Part shown: positions 21,993-32,856 of the stretch, in pieces | Layout of the letters: every line of letters begins with the position of its first letter | Numbering within the stretch: the first letter of the stretch is position 1 | DNA from: Lingula anatina | Lineage: Eukaryota; Brachiopoda; Lingulata; Lingulida; Lingulidae | Reading direction: 5' to 3' | Length of the DNA stretch: 37,750 bases | Assembly: GCF_001039355.2 (NCBI RefSeq) | Contig: NW_019775634.1 | Location: 136,890 to 174,639 of the forward strand | Position numbers and translations under genes: made by a program | Notes under the pieces: model-generated | The model's input: the letters and a program-made list of their open reading frames with translations, nothing else | What the model was told of the DNA's origin: nothing | Databases searched by the model: none

Positions 21993-22175
21993 GTTTAATA
22001 CACTTTCATTCTCTCACTTGTCTCCTTTTGCCCATCTGGTGTTGAGGTAAAAACTACAGAATTATTATCATGTGTTACTTTTGAATATTCCTGTTTCTCT
22101 GACTTATTGGTTGTATGTCATGTGGTCTTCCTACTCGCACAATGCCAGCTTTGCTATGAAGTTGAAAAGTGAAAT

Positions 22176-22385
22176 TACTACTACTGGCTACTACCATTAT
22201 GCTACTACTTTTACTACATCTGCTACTGCTACTTCTGCTACTGCCACTGCTACTCTTAGGACGACTACTACTACTACTACTACACCTACTTCTACTATTA
22301 CTACTACTACTACTACTACTACTTCTACTATTACTACTACTACTACTACTACTTCTACTACTACTACTACTACTTCTTCTACTAT

Positions 22386-22421
<36 letters not shown>

Positions 22422-22472
22422 TATTACTACTACTACTACTTCTACTACTACTACTACTACTTCTTCTACTAT

Positions 22473-22505
<33 letters not shown>

Positions 22506-22601
22506 TATTACTACTACTACTACTACTACTACTTCTACTATTACTACTACTACTACTACTTCTACTATTACTACTACTACTACTACTACTACTTCTACTA
22601 T

Positions 22602-22655
<54 letters not shown>
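22176..22655. repeat. Long ACT trinucleotide array with higher-order ATT/TCT interruptions
   Basis: A ~480-bp array of ACT units, degenerate from 22176 to about 22263 and nearly pure thereafter. The nonamer TCTACTATT recurs at 22291, 22324, 22378, 22417, 22465, 22501, 22534, 22561 and 22594, with spacings of 33, 54, 39, 48, 36, 33, 27 and 33 bp. All spacings are multiples of three, pointing to expansion by duplication of a ~30-bp higher-order unit. The last ~55 bp are uninterrupted ACT. Confidence 0.95.
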
Positions 22656-23506
22656 AAGGTCAAGTACATTTAAGCACTGATGTGACTCTCTCATTCCACC
22701 CTTTGTACACCTGAAATTACTGTCCCTGCTTTAAATGAGAAATGCATGCGTACATCTGTTTCTTTGACTGCAGCTACCCTAAAGTCGAAAGAAGAAAAGG
22801 TAATAATGCTCTAAGCATATTTTTGAGTTTGGAACTCAATGGGGGTTGCATGGTGCTCGAACAGGTGTGTATAAATTGTTAAGGACGGCAGGGAAATTTG
22901 GGTTTTCCTCATTTTTTATGGCAAGATCCTGAATGCGGAACCTTGAGTTGAGCCAAGCCTAGCATTTTGTGCAGTGTGTAAGTGGCAGGTACAGGAAGGT
23001 AGTGAGGGCAGTGGGAGAGCATCATGGTGGAAAATGTCACGACTTTGGGATGACAGAGATGTTCAAAACTAGCCTTGCATGACTTTGCTTGTTTACTTGT
23101 TTATTGCTGCCAAAACTTGGGTGCATATGTACCAAAAGAGTCGTGACTGGTAAAATAAAGTGACTATGTTGGATAGGAAGCTATGTATGTCATGTTATAC
23201 TCTGGCCAATACCAAGATGGAATTTTTGGTTTATTTGGTTTGTCCTGGGACAATAACAAGGAAGACATCCTTTTCTTTCCCTTGTTTTTTTACCACAATG
23301 TGGTTTTAATTTTGCACCAGCTTTATAAATCCTGAAAGTTTGTTTTGAATTTATTTAGGTACAAATTGACTTACAAAGTGACAAATTACTATAGATTTAG
23401 ATACACCAATACCTATCTAGAATTTATTTAAGATTATTTAAATTATTGGAAATATAGGGGGGGAGGGAGATTTTAATCCTGAGATATCAATAAAAAAGAT
23501 AAAGCA

Positions 23507-23548
23507 CATTGTTTTTTTTTTTTGTTTTTTTTTTTTTTTGTTTGTTTG

Positions 23549-23579
<31 letters not shown>

Positions 23580-24231
23580 CACAATGTGGTCATGCTGTTG
23601 TCATGATGATATGTACAGTATTACTTGTACATGTATTTGGTCCTATCATAGTTGACATGTTATCAGGTTTTGTACAAGCATGTTAGCATAAAGATATATT
23701 TATGTTCTTTTTTTTTCATCAAGCTTTAGATTTTACTTCCTCTTTGATTTCAACTTGTCAGAAGTCATTTTTTCTCAAAATAAGATATGACTTTGGTTTT
23801 ACTTATAATAAAAATAAAAAATGAAAATAAAAGTTAGTTGCATTGATATATGGGCAGCTTCTAGGAAAANCATTGTTTTTTTTTTTTTTTTTTTTTTTTT
23901 TTTTGTTTGTTTTTTTTTTTTTGTTTTTTTTATCAAAAAACCACAATGTGGTCATGCTGTTGTCATGATGATATGTACAGTATTACTTGTACATGTATTT
24001 GGTCCTATCATAGTTGACATGTTATCAGGTTTTGTACAAGCATGTTAGCATAAAGATATATTTATGTTCTTTTTTTTTCATCAAGCTTTAGATTTTACTT
24101 CCTCTTTGATTTCAACTTGTCAGAAGTCATTTTTTCTCAAAATAAGATATGACTTTGGTTTTACTTATAATAAAAATAAAAAATGAAAATAAAAGTTAGT
24201 TGCATTGATATATGGGCAGCTTCTAGGAAAA
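23507..24231. repeat. Apparently exact ~362-bp tandem duplication with N at the junction
   Basis: The block 23507-23869 (CATTG, long poly-T, then 'accacaatgtggtcatgctg' through 'gcagcttctaggaaaa') recurs at 23871-24231 with an offset of 362 bp. I see no difference over about 297 bp outside the poly-T. The copies meet at a single N (23870), and the poly-T tracts differ slightly in length and interruptions. This is most simply a contig-end overlap that was not collapsed, although a recent real duplication is possible. Confidence 0.95.
23870..23870. other. Single ambiguous base at duplication junction
   Basis: A lone N exactly between the two copies marks a probable scaffold join. Confidence 0.95.
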
Positions 24232-24394
24232 TTTGCTTCCTCTTTCATTTGTTGGATTCAGATGAACTTCACTAAAATTGTGTTTATGGTGAAATTTGAT
24301 CATTTGTTTTGGCATGTTCTGTTGACATTATCAGATGTTGCTCCTGTATTCATATTAAAGACTTCTTTTGGCTGTCCCTGATGCACAAAGCTTA

Positions 24395-24879
24395 GGGACC
24401 ATTCCCAGACCCTATCATACTAACTGTTGATCGATTTATCTTGGAGGGGTTTCTTGCTAAATTGCAATCAACTCAAGGGGCTTAGATGTCTGTCAGGCTT
24501 CTGGGGGGGGGTAATTAATTATCATTTAGCAGCTCTCAGTAGGTGTGTCAGACATCTAAGCTGCTTAAGCTAAAAGCAATTTAGCGAGAAAGCCCTGGGA
24601 GTTAGATGGATCCTGTACATGTTAGGGTGCATTCCCAGAGATTTAGATCAATCCAGAGATTTAGATTTAGATCGACCTAACTCCCTGGGGGTTCGTGCTA
24701 AATTGCAGTCAGCCGAGCGCACACCATAGTTAATTACCCCCTTGTAGCTTTTAGTAGGTGGGACAGATGCTTAAGCCGGCTAAGCTGACAGTAATCTAGT
24801 GAGACTCCCCACAGGGATAGATCGATCTAAAATCTATGGGAATGGGGTCTTAGATAGATCTAGGTATGGGAACCCAGTC
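24395..24879. mobile_element. Family A' MITE (diverged relative of A), interrupted by A3
   Basis: TTA flanks both ends (24392-24394 and 24880-24882). The left end GGGACCATTCCCA aligns base for base in length with the complement of the right end, GACTGGGTTCCCA. Inside, GCTTAGATGTCTG and CAGACATCTAAGC form an inverted pair around a G-run and TAATTAATTATC, matching the layout of family A (TAATTAACTATGG). AGCAATTTAGCGAGAAAG mirrors the left-arm TTTCTTGCTAAATTGC. Without A3 and one TTA it is 257 bp. It is an older, more degraded element. Confidence 0.8.
24625..24849 (+). mobile_element. Family A MITE copy 3, nested in A'
   Basis: A 225-bp element, GGGTGCATTCCCAGAG to GGGAATGGGGTC, with TTA on both sides (24622-24624 and 24850-24852). 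Its ends are the best preserved of the three A copies: GGGTGCATTC and, on the other strand, GACCCCATTC. It shares the 24-bp internal duplication with A2 and is in the same orientation. Confidence 0.92.
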
Positions 24880-25724
24880 TTATTCATTGTCCCAAAAAGA
24901 ATGGCTGTACCAATAAAAGTTGACCTATTTAGACAGACAAGTTGTTTAAATTCATCATTACTGTACAATGGATGTTAACTTCCTCTTTTTAATTATTTTT
25001 GAGATGTTTTTCTTTGAAATCCTGTTTGGATTCTTTAGAAATGTGTCGCAGAGTGACATTTCACTCTCTGTTTTTGTTTCTGTAAAGTCACAGTCACATG
25101 ACTATTATAGTGATTAAAAAAAGGATATTTTTTTCAGGGTGGAAATTAAAAAAAGTAGGATGTCCTGTCGCCAGTTTTGAATTTTTCACATTACTTTCAT
25201 ACTTCTTTTCCTTTATCATATTTGGTTTCACTAAGAAAACAACAGAGTTGTTTAACCAGATATTATTTGTCATAAAATCAAGTAAAGATTATTGAGACAA
25301 ATACATTAAGTAAATGTATAGCAAATGGAAAAAAGAGCTATTTTCTTTATTGGTTTGTTCCTTTGTTGTCATTGAAATATAGTTGAGATGCCATTGACTT
25401 ATGGGGAAATATATTTCCATTTTTCTGTTTTCATTTTTTTTCTCTTATTAACTGTAATCCACAATGAATTCCTGTTTGTTTAGGATTTGAAAAGGTGCTA
25501 AAGAAAAAAAAAATATTAGGAAAAATTAAATTCAGGATTGGAAATATGAAATCAAAAAAGAAGTGACACATCACGCTCAGTAGAGCAAATCTAATGCCAC
25601 CATACTATTGTAAAACTTCCAATGTTCACATGGAGTGATTTTAACATTGGCAACAGGCGAGGACACAGGTCAGCAATTTGCAAATTCTCTTTTTTTTTTG
25701 TTTTCCAAACTAAGCCAGATTTTA

Positions 25725-25780
<56 letters not shown>
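25725..25780. repeat. (ATT)n microsatellite
   Basis: ATT run of about 56 bp. It encodes the poly-Asn of an otherwise featureless minus-strand frame. Confidence 0.97.
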
Positions 25781-26635
25781 TTAGTCAGGTAGAAGTTACA
25801 AAAAATGTCAGAGAGATTGCATAACCAATTCTTGGCATATACTCTTTGGGGTGGTCTGAGATATGTGGTTTTATACCTGAAATCTCGGTGGGTTGGAACA
25901 ATTGACAGGTACAAGTTTTGTCAACCTACCTGGGGAGAAGATTTCTCACATGTACAAAAAATGTAGTACAAATAGGTAATTGGGGTTTCAGTTTTCATCC
26001 ATTTTATATTTTGTGAGCGTTCCAAGACTATAAAAATTTGACCTTCCACAGGGTGTAACAGCCAATCTTGGCATCTCCTCACATCGAGGACTAACTTAAA
26101 CCGAAAATGGGCCAAATTGCATCAGTTGACATCACCAAAGGACCACACGGATTGACATGATATTTAGTAGTCTGAGGTATCATGGTGCCTCAATATAAGT
26201 CAGCCTTCTGCTTTCATGTTATGTTCGGTGCACTTGGTAGTTTTACAGGTGAACAGGCAGCAGGGAGGACACAGATGGATTGCCAAAGCCCCACAATTTT
26301 ATTTTCCACTTTGGACTGATTTTGTCTGTAAGGTCACAGAGTTTAATCAAACAGTGCTCACCAGTCTGAGCATGATTAACTTGCTCACTGAGCCAGTTTT
26401 TTTTTTTTTTTTTCCTCAACAATAATCGATATTTGTGTTCCTACTGCATTTGCCTTGTAACATGGAATGAGGCATAGAGTGAATGCTGCCTTCCTTACCC
26501 TGTGATTTCACAAGATATTTTCGTCAAACTTTTTTATTTTTTTGTCAGATATTTTGATTACAGATTGAATACAATTCAGATTATTTCAAGCGGGATACAA
26601 TTGATTTTAACACTAGATTTACAGCTGTTGTCATC

Positions 26636-26653
26636 AAAAAAAAAAAAAAAAAA
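26636..26653. repeat. Poly-A tract (18 bp)
   Basis: Pure A run with no adjacent retroelement recognised. Confidence 0.95.
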
Positions 26654-27690
26654 GATGTATTCAAAATACTAGTACTGAAGGCAATGAAGGCAGCTACTCA
26701 GCAAGATTTTACATCTAACTTGTGAAATAGAGTTGATGTTATGTGATGTAGCGATATATGTCTATATATGTTTAGAAACATGGCAGATTTTAAAAAGTTC
26801 AAATAATTAAATGCCTTTTTGTAATTTTTTCAAAATAAATATTCAAAACTATTATGTAAGTAATAAATTATTTGCAACAAAGATATAAAGTATGCATTTC
26901 TGCTTTCATTTAATTTTCAAGCACTGACAGTATATATTTTATTTATAGTCCTTTTTGTGAAATATTTAACAGAAGATATTAGGCAGTAATTAGTAAAAGA
27001 GCTGGGCATCAAATTTAGTGCTATCACACTCTCACCCGCTGAAGTGAAAACAACTTGTTGTTGTCGTACAAACTGGGCCAGACTCCTAAGAATGTTGCCA
27101 TACAAATATTGTGTAGTAGAACCTTTAGATAATCGGCTGTCTAGACGTCCCAGCCTTCAGGGCATAGGCATACCTAATCTACCAATAGCTGTGGAAGTGT
27201 ATTTCCCACATCTTTGCGCCTAATCTCATTATTCTCTGTGAATGCAATGGAAGGTTGTAGGAGATGGTAGTAGTGGAGGTGGTCTTTTATAATGGCATGG
27301 AGGGAGAATAAATTTCTGAGGAGGTTTCCAAATTGGAAATGATGCACCTTTTTCCTGGTTGATTGTAAATATAAATGATAATGATATGTAGAGGAGTTGT
27401 GAGTCTGCTTGAGATGTGGGTGCAAATGAAACGAGAGGAGGAGTGGGCTTGCAAATTGGAGAAAAATGTAGCAATTTTTTTAAACATTCTGATCAAGTGC
27501 AATTTACTTTTTTTCTCAATCTTTTTTTGTTCGTTTCAAATTGGACAAATTGCTTCATTAAAATACACTAATTTGTGAGAAAAAAACACCATCAGGTGAA
27601 TCATGTGAAGCATTTATACAGTGAAAATTTCTCTGCAGTGCATAAAGGCAAAACCAGATGAGAATACTTTTAAAGTATAAGGGCTCTTTA

Positions 27691-27719
27691 CTCTCTCTCC
27701 CTCTCTCTCTCTCTCTCTC
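27691..27719. repeat. (CT)n microsatellite
   Basis: CT run with one CC interruption. Confidence 0.95.
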
Positions 27720-27779
27720 CACTATACATGTATAGCATTTGTCTGTCAATGCATCTATTTGCAATTAAGTTGCTATCCA

Positions 27780-27782
27780 CCC

Positions 27783-27813
<31 letters not shown>

Positions 27814-27833
27814 ACACACACAAAAAAAAAAAA
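27780..27833. repeat. Compound C-run / (CA)n / A-run
   Basis: About 20 Cs, then about 11 CA units, then about 12 As, grading from pure C to pure A on one strand. Confidence 0.95.
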
Positions 27834-27899
27834 GACTAAGTAAATTTTGATATTTGTGAAACTCTGTTACTGGCTATAAATACACTGTGAAACCCCAGA

Positions 27900-28220
27900 C
27901 ATGTACTATTTGCCGAGGACATCTGAGGATATCCAGCAGCCGCCTTATATGCTCAATGCTCCGTAATCAAGAAAAAGTGCAGCGGAAATTAAACATGCGC
28001 AGCCATATGCAGGTTTGATCAGATTTTGTTCATGGTCAAAAAGATGCATTATGCTCTTCAAAGAAGGTCTTTGTTTGTCTTCCAGACGAGCGGAGAATAT
28101 CCTTGGGAGCTTGGTGTGCGTCTGCACTGACGGCGAGAGAAAACCGGGTCATCTCAGGTCACTTGAGGTGAAATGTACGAGTTTTACCAGATTGGTTTCC
28201 CAAAGCGATGCTGTCTGAGA
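27900..28220. other. G+C-richer island; possible enhancer or exon
   Basis: This 320-bp block is richer in G+C and in complex sequence than its surroundings and carries the DR4 array at 28146-28171. A splice-acceptor-like pyrimidine tract ending in AG (TTTGTTTGTCTTCCAG, ending near 28084) is followed by about 130 bp open in one frame (translating as RAENILGSLVCVCTDGERKPG). I recognise no protein in it and see no convincing donor site, so it is flagged rather than called an exon. The flanking C/CA repeat ends 66 bp upstream. Confidence 0.3.
28146..28171 (+). promoter_or_regulatory. Triple nuclear-receptor half-site array with DR4 spacing
   Basis: Three direct half-sites, GGGTCA (28146-28151), AGGTCA (28156-28161) and AGGTGA (28166-28171), are separated by exactly four bases each, so each starts 10 bp, about one helical turn, after the previous one. 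The two 5' sites form a DR4 close to the AGGTCA consensus used by receptor-RXR heterodimers such as thyroid hormone receptor and LXR types. The sites are seen; binding is inferred. Confidence 0.4.
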
Positions 28221-28996
28221 AAATAAGACTTAACTTGGTTTGCTTATCTATATATATGTGTATGTTGGTTATTTGATAGTGGATCAATAGGACAATCTCT
28301 GAGTTATTTTTTCTGAAGTCTGTTGGTTCTGTTGATTGTGCTATAGTTTTCTAGGTTGGTGACCTGAACATAGAAGATGTTTGAGGGTTTCCCCAGAATT
28401 TTTTTTCTTAACATTTAGGGGGCTTCTCAAGCGTAGGTTGTGCAGTTGTGTTGGAAAACTTGTGTGGAGAGAAGGGATTTCTTTTTTTTTGTTTAAGTTT
28501 TTGAGATTTCACTTCATAGATGTGGAATATTTTTGGGTGGAGGACCATATGTGACATGAATATTAAAAAAAAACAAATGGAAGGCAGACAGCACAACTTA
28601 TCTTAATGGTACTAAATGATTCCATCAGTGCATAAAAATTAAGGGAAGTGTGCTGGCTAAATTTCATACTCTCCATCAGCCAATGTAATTTCTTAGATAT
28701 TACAACAGCAAGTCAGTGTTATGACATGCAAATTGAATATCAGTTATTGTAGTGATGGGTAGGACAACAGAGTGATTAGATGGATTTTTATTATGGTTGG
28801 ATATCAAGGGGTCGAACCCTGCATGCTTCTCTGATGGTGCTGTCTCACCATGTCAAACCCCCAAGAGTTGACTGGAAATGCAACCCTTGTCTACCCTTCA
28901 CTTCATTTTATAACCACATTAGCTGCCGTATCGTGTGCGCAGTTCATGGATCAAATCATTTTGTAAAAGAATAAAATCATTTAGTTTCATGATGTG

Positions 28997-29014
28997 TTTT
29001 TTTTTTTTTTTTTT
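28997..29014. repeat. Poly-T tract (18 bp)
   Basis: Pure T run. Confidence 0.95.
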
Positions 29015-29671
29015 CTTCTCGAGTCATAAAAGCTAATAGAACATGCATTACTGTTCCACTTGGTGAACACCTAGAATAATGAGGAAGGGAACATAACACT
29101 AGCTTGTTGGCTGAAAAATAAAGGAGTCCTGTTTGAGAACAGTCAGCTATTAATTAGAGAGAGGAACAAGGTGACAAGGTTACAAAAAGGCTTCAACTTA
29201 GATGATAGAAGACAAAGTGGTATGGATTGCTACTTTGTTCAAAAAAGTGACTTTTCCGTAAAGGAAATGCTCCGTGTTTGTACGTGGGTGCATGTGTGTG
29301 ATTATATTTCAAGTAATGGCAGCAATAATTATAACAAATAATATAAAACAATTTTGATAATGGACTAAAGAGTCCCTTGAAAGTTCTACTCCTTCCACCA
29401 AGTTTGGGTTTGCTGCAGACTAATGGGGCAAGATTGTAGAAGCAAAATGCTCGGAATATGTTGTGAGGGCAATGTGTTCAGCAGAATCTTTGCGGGGGTT
29501 ATTGTGTACTTTTTTTTTCTGCCAGGACTGCCTCACAAATGAACTACAGGCCAAAAAGTTGCCTTCTTTGACCCAAGACGGCTCAGTTGTAATCCACTTA
29601 AGTGAATTGGTGGACCTCTTTTGCAACACATACTGCCCTTAGCAAAATTTTGAGTCCTGCCACAAACTTCT

Positions 29672-29783
29672 CGCAAATGTGCTGCAAATTTGCAAAAGGA
29701 GTTTTATGTTTTTGCAAATTTGCTGCAAATTAGCAGCTTTGCCATTTTTTTCTTGCAAACTTAGTTTGCATTAAATTTGCAGA
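29672..29783. repeat. GCAAATTTGC-rich patch
   Basis: TGCAAAT or its complement recurs six or more times in 112 bp, including CTGCAAATTTGC at about 29682, TTGCAAATTTGC at about 29712, CTGCAAATT just after, and GTTTGCATTAAATTTGC at the end. The decamer GCAAATTTGC is self-complementary. It may be a degenerate tandem repeat or clustered POU/octamer-like sites (ATTTGCAT type). Confidence 0.6.
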
Positions 29784-30555
29784 AAATAAGCTGGAATTGT
29801 TTTATAATGTTAACAAGCTTATCAGGGCATCCATAGGTTTCCAGGACCTTCTTTGAAAGTCATATTTAATGGATAGAGGTACTGGTGTTTAACTAACTGT
29901 TCCCTAATGGAGACTTAAGTGATGGAAGTTGTTAACATACCCTCCTTTTCGATATAATGGTTAGATTATTGATGCTGAAGGTTGAAATGTGGGTGAGAAT
30001 TATTTGCTTTTCCGTTTTGCTCATATCAACACTGCTGCAAAATGTTTCAATAAAAAGCATGCACTGGACACATGCACCTATACTCTTCAGCTCACCTTTT
30101 AAGATTAGTCACAGGGACAGTTTTGCAATTATTATTTATTTTTTTTTTTTTTCATTTTTTCTGACGTTTTGTACTGATTGTCTTCTATAAATGTTGACCT
30201 TTCTCAGGTTTCACAATATTGTTTTCCCCCAGTGACACTAAAGAAGATCATTCCTGGTTTCAGGTTTATGACCCTCAGTATGGGGTACCTACCCCTGGGC
30301 AGGGTATGTCCCATGAGCTTCCTTAATTGCAACATCACTGTCAGACTTTCACAAAAACTAACTCCGTATTTCTAATAGTAATACTGTGACACACAGTGAC
30401 TTCGAGGTAACCTTCTATGTTTAGAATTTAATTGCTAATTAAAGCATTAGTACAGCTTTGGTTGAGGAGAGGCAGTGGATAGAAGTTGTTTTTAAATAAA
30501 AGAACAGTGAAAGATAGTGGTTGCATACACATTAGACTTCATTTCCTCCTGCACT

Positions 30556-30568
30556 CCCCCCCCCCCCC
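30556..30568. repeat. Poly-C tract (13 bp)
   Basis: Pure C run preceded by a pyrimidine-rich stretch. Confidence 0.95.
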
Positions 30569-32856
30569 ATATGACATACCATTAAGGATATTTTAACCCT
30601 TTATTATCATCCAGATACCAAAATTGAGTATTTTCCTGCATCTAATTATTCAGTAATGCATCTATCTTTGTGCTAAATTAAAACAATAAAAAAACTCGAA
30701 AATATAAAATATCGATGTTACAATGTATAAGCATAGGCAACTCAAAGCTTTAATCATCAATTTAACACCTTTCTATTTTGAGGTGAGATAGCAATTGGTA
30801 TGGGGTGTAACTTCATCCCTGGACAAGATTTTATCACAAAAATTGGCAGAGTTGACCAGGAGTGTATAGGCTACAATCCTGTGCCATCATTTTGGTTCAT
30901 ATGTTTTTGTTATGGAGTTATGAGCCCCTAATTACAGATTTTCATTAAAGAAAGACATTATTTTACTTTATCAGTGATAAAATCTGAACTTAGACTTTCA
31001 AGAAAAATGACTGGCAAAGTTTTGGAGTACTAAATAGTATCATTAAATCAGCGTCAAAACGATGATCGTGGGTGCTCAGGGAAAAGAAAATTCTATAAAA
31101 TGATTTTTCAGTTTTCATCCCAAAATTGCAATCTAAGATGGTGAATATCTGTCAGAAGTCAGATTCATGAAGAATATGATGAACATTAACATTGCACATC
31201 CAGTAATTGATAAATGGGTGTTTTGTGTCATGGCGACCCTTTTGAACTCAACTGAGTGAGGGCACAAAATGCTTTTACGTTAATTTGAACGAGGAAAACA
31301 TGTATCTGTTTATTTTACATCATGAGTGTATAAATAGTGAACTTAGACAAAGAAAAATGATTGTTTAAGTCAAATTATTCTGAATGTTATAGAAGTGAAT
31401 TGTTTGTTAATGTAATTGAATGTGAAATGGTGGATTGTCATGCTTGAATATTCGTGTACATTTAGCCCAAAAAGTTTTTGCTGAGCACAGGTTGGTAAAA
31501 AAAGTTCTTACACAGCAAAATGACTGATTACTTGAGGGGTTTAGGAATATTTGTGGTTGCAGTAATTGGCAGTGACATTTTGGTTTCAGACAAATATTAC
31601 ATGACTTTGATATATTCTCTTTTAAAAGCATTTGAAAGCTTGGAAACTGTTGCAAGGGACATTTCACAGAGATGGCACGTGTCAGCCAGCTTTGTGAATG
31701 AGTGTGAGAAAAAACTTTAAAAGACATGTAGGTCAGGAAATGTACTAAAATTTGTTGTGTATTCTTAATGTCACAAGTGCACACCTATATCTTGGCATTT
31801 AGTGTTTTTATCTCAGTGCTAAAGATATGTTATTTCAGCTAAAGAGAAGGAAAATGTTTGATAACATCATATTGTAAATGCATGTGGTAGCTAGAGGCCT
31901 ATGCAGATGGGAAGTTTGTTTCACAGACCAACCAATTTCTTTTTATTCATTGATTTGCTTGATTCATTTATCATTCGTCTTTCAAGTTGCTGATTGAAAT
32001 TTCATATTATTATTATTGTTATTATTATTATTCATACACCTTTTAAGTTTATTGAAGGAGTGATTCACTTTTTGGTACACAATCTGTTTTGTTGTTTTCA
32101 TCTCTGTGTAATTTGTCTTTCATTCAGTTGGGTAGGGGTAAAGAATTGCCCTCATTTTAATTTTGACTTAAGATACCGTTATTTATTTTTACTCTAGGCA
32201 AATTCGCTGTTCACTACCATCCTGGGAAAAACCAACTCCAAGATTCCATGACATTTCGCTAAAATCAGGACTGATTCTCCAAGATCTTCACAGTTGTACA
32301 TCGTACCTTTTACAGCATGGTGTGCTTATGAAATTCTAGCACATTTTTTTCCTTTGGGAGCATTTCTGTGGATATTATGCAGCTCAGCATCACACCCACT
32401 CTTAGTTGACTGTGGTAATTACTTGTGAATTGTACATACCAAACTTTATTCAGTTTTTTTTTTTTATTTTAAAAAATCATTCAAATTTACTCACAAATAG
32501 ATACTTTTTGACAGAAAACCATGCTTTTTTTCTCTCTCTCTCTCTTCAAGTCTGAGGTATTAGAAATTCAGTATTATGTTAGGAATATGGTGACTTTGGT
32601 GTGAGTGTAGTGAAGAATTACTGCAGTGCACATGGAGTATTGGAGACTGGCAACGTCAATGAAGTCTGAAAACAAGGCACATATCAATCACCCAGTGATT
32701 TTAATTTGTTACTTTTGGTGATGAAGTGATTAAACCATTATTACTTCAACAAAGGTGACTTTTCCAATGACGTTAAGTGCAGTCGCAGTAGTTGTGTTTG
32801 ATTACTGAAGGACCAGTTTTGATGTATTGCAATCTGATTGCGGTGTAATATTCTCA

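Larger units (their letters stand above)
21998..24391. other. Non-coding stretch dominated by low-complexity sequence
   Basis: Holds the ACT trinucleotide array (22176-22655), then about 850 bp of unremarkable sequence, then the poly-T-led tandem duplication (23507-24231). The palindrome ACCACAATGTGGT occurs near 23291 and TT/AA-flanked versions open each duplicate. Frames of 165-202 codons over the array are trivial poly-Thr, poly-Leu or poly-Val translations. Confidence 0.65.
24883..32856. other. Long non-coding stretch
   Basis: No gene or transposon is supported over about 8 kb. Open frames up to 125 codons (31407-31784, minus) match nothing I recognise. Simple repeats punctuate it (25725-25780, 26636-26653, 27691-27719, 27780-27833, 28997-29014, 30556-30568). 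The part at about 27900-28220 is richer in G+C and contains the DR4 motif array. A GCAAATTTGC-rich patch lies at 29672-29783. A short hairpin, GGGGTA-CC-TACCCC, lies at about 30282-30295. Confidence 0.5.

Noticed and set aside
22072-22714. Poly-Thr, poly-Leu and poly-Val open frames of 165-202 codons
   Set aside because: They are three frames of the ACT trinucleotide array, open only because the repeat lacks stop codons.
28808-28819. B-box-like GGGTTCGACCCC on the minus strand
   Set aside because: It can form a T-arm-like hairpin, but no acceptor or anticodon arm could be drawn around it.
30282-30295. GGGGTA-CC-TACCCC hairpin as a terminator or regulatory RNA
   Set aside because: The stem is only six base pairs with a two-base loop, and there is no transcript context.
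31407-31784. 125-codon minus-strand frame with many cysteines
   Set aside because: The cysteines show no regular spacing or known motif, there is no signal peptide, and it is overlapped by a plus-strand frame of similar quality.
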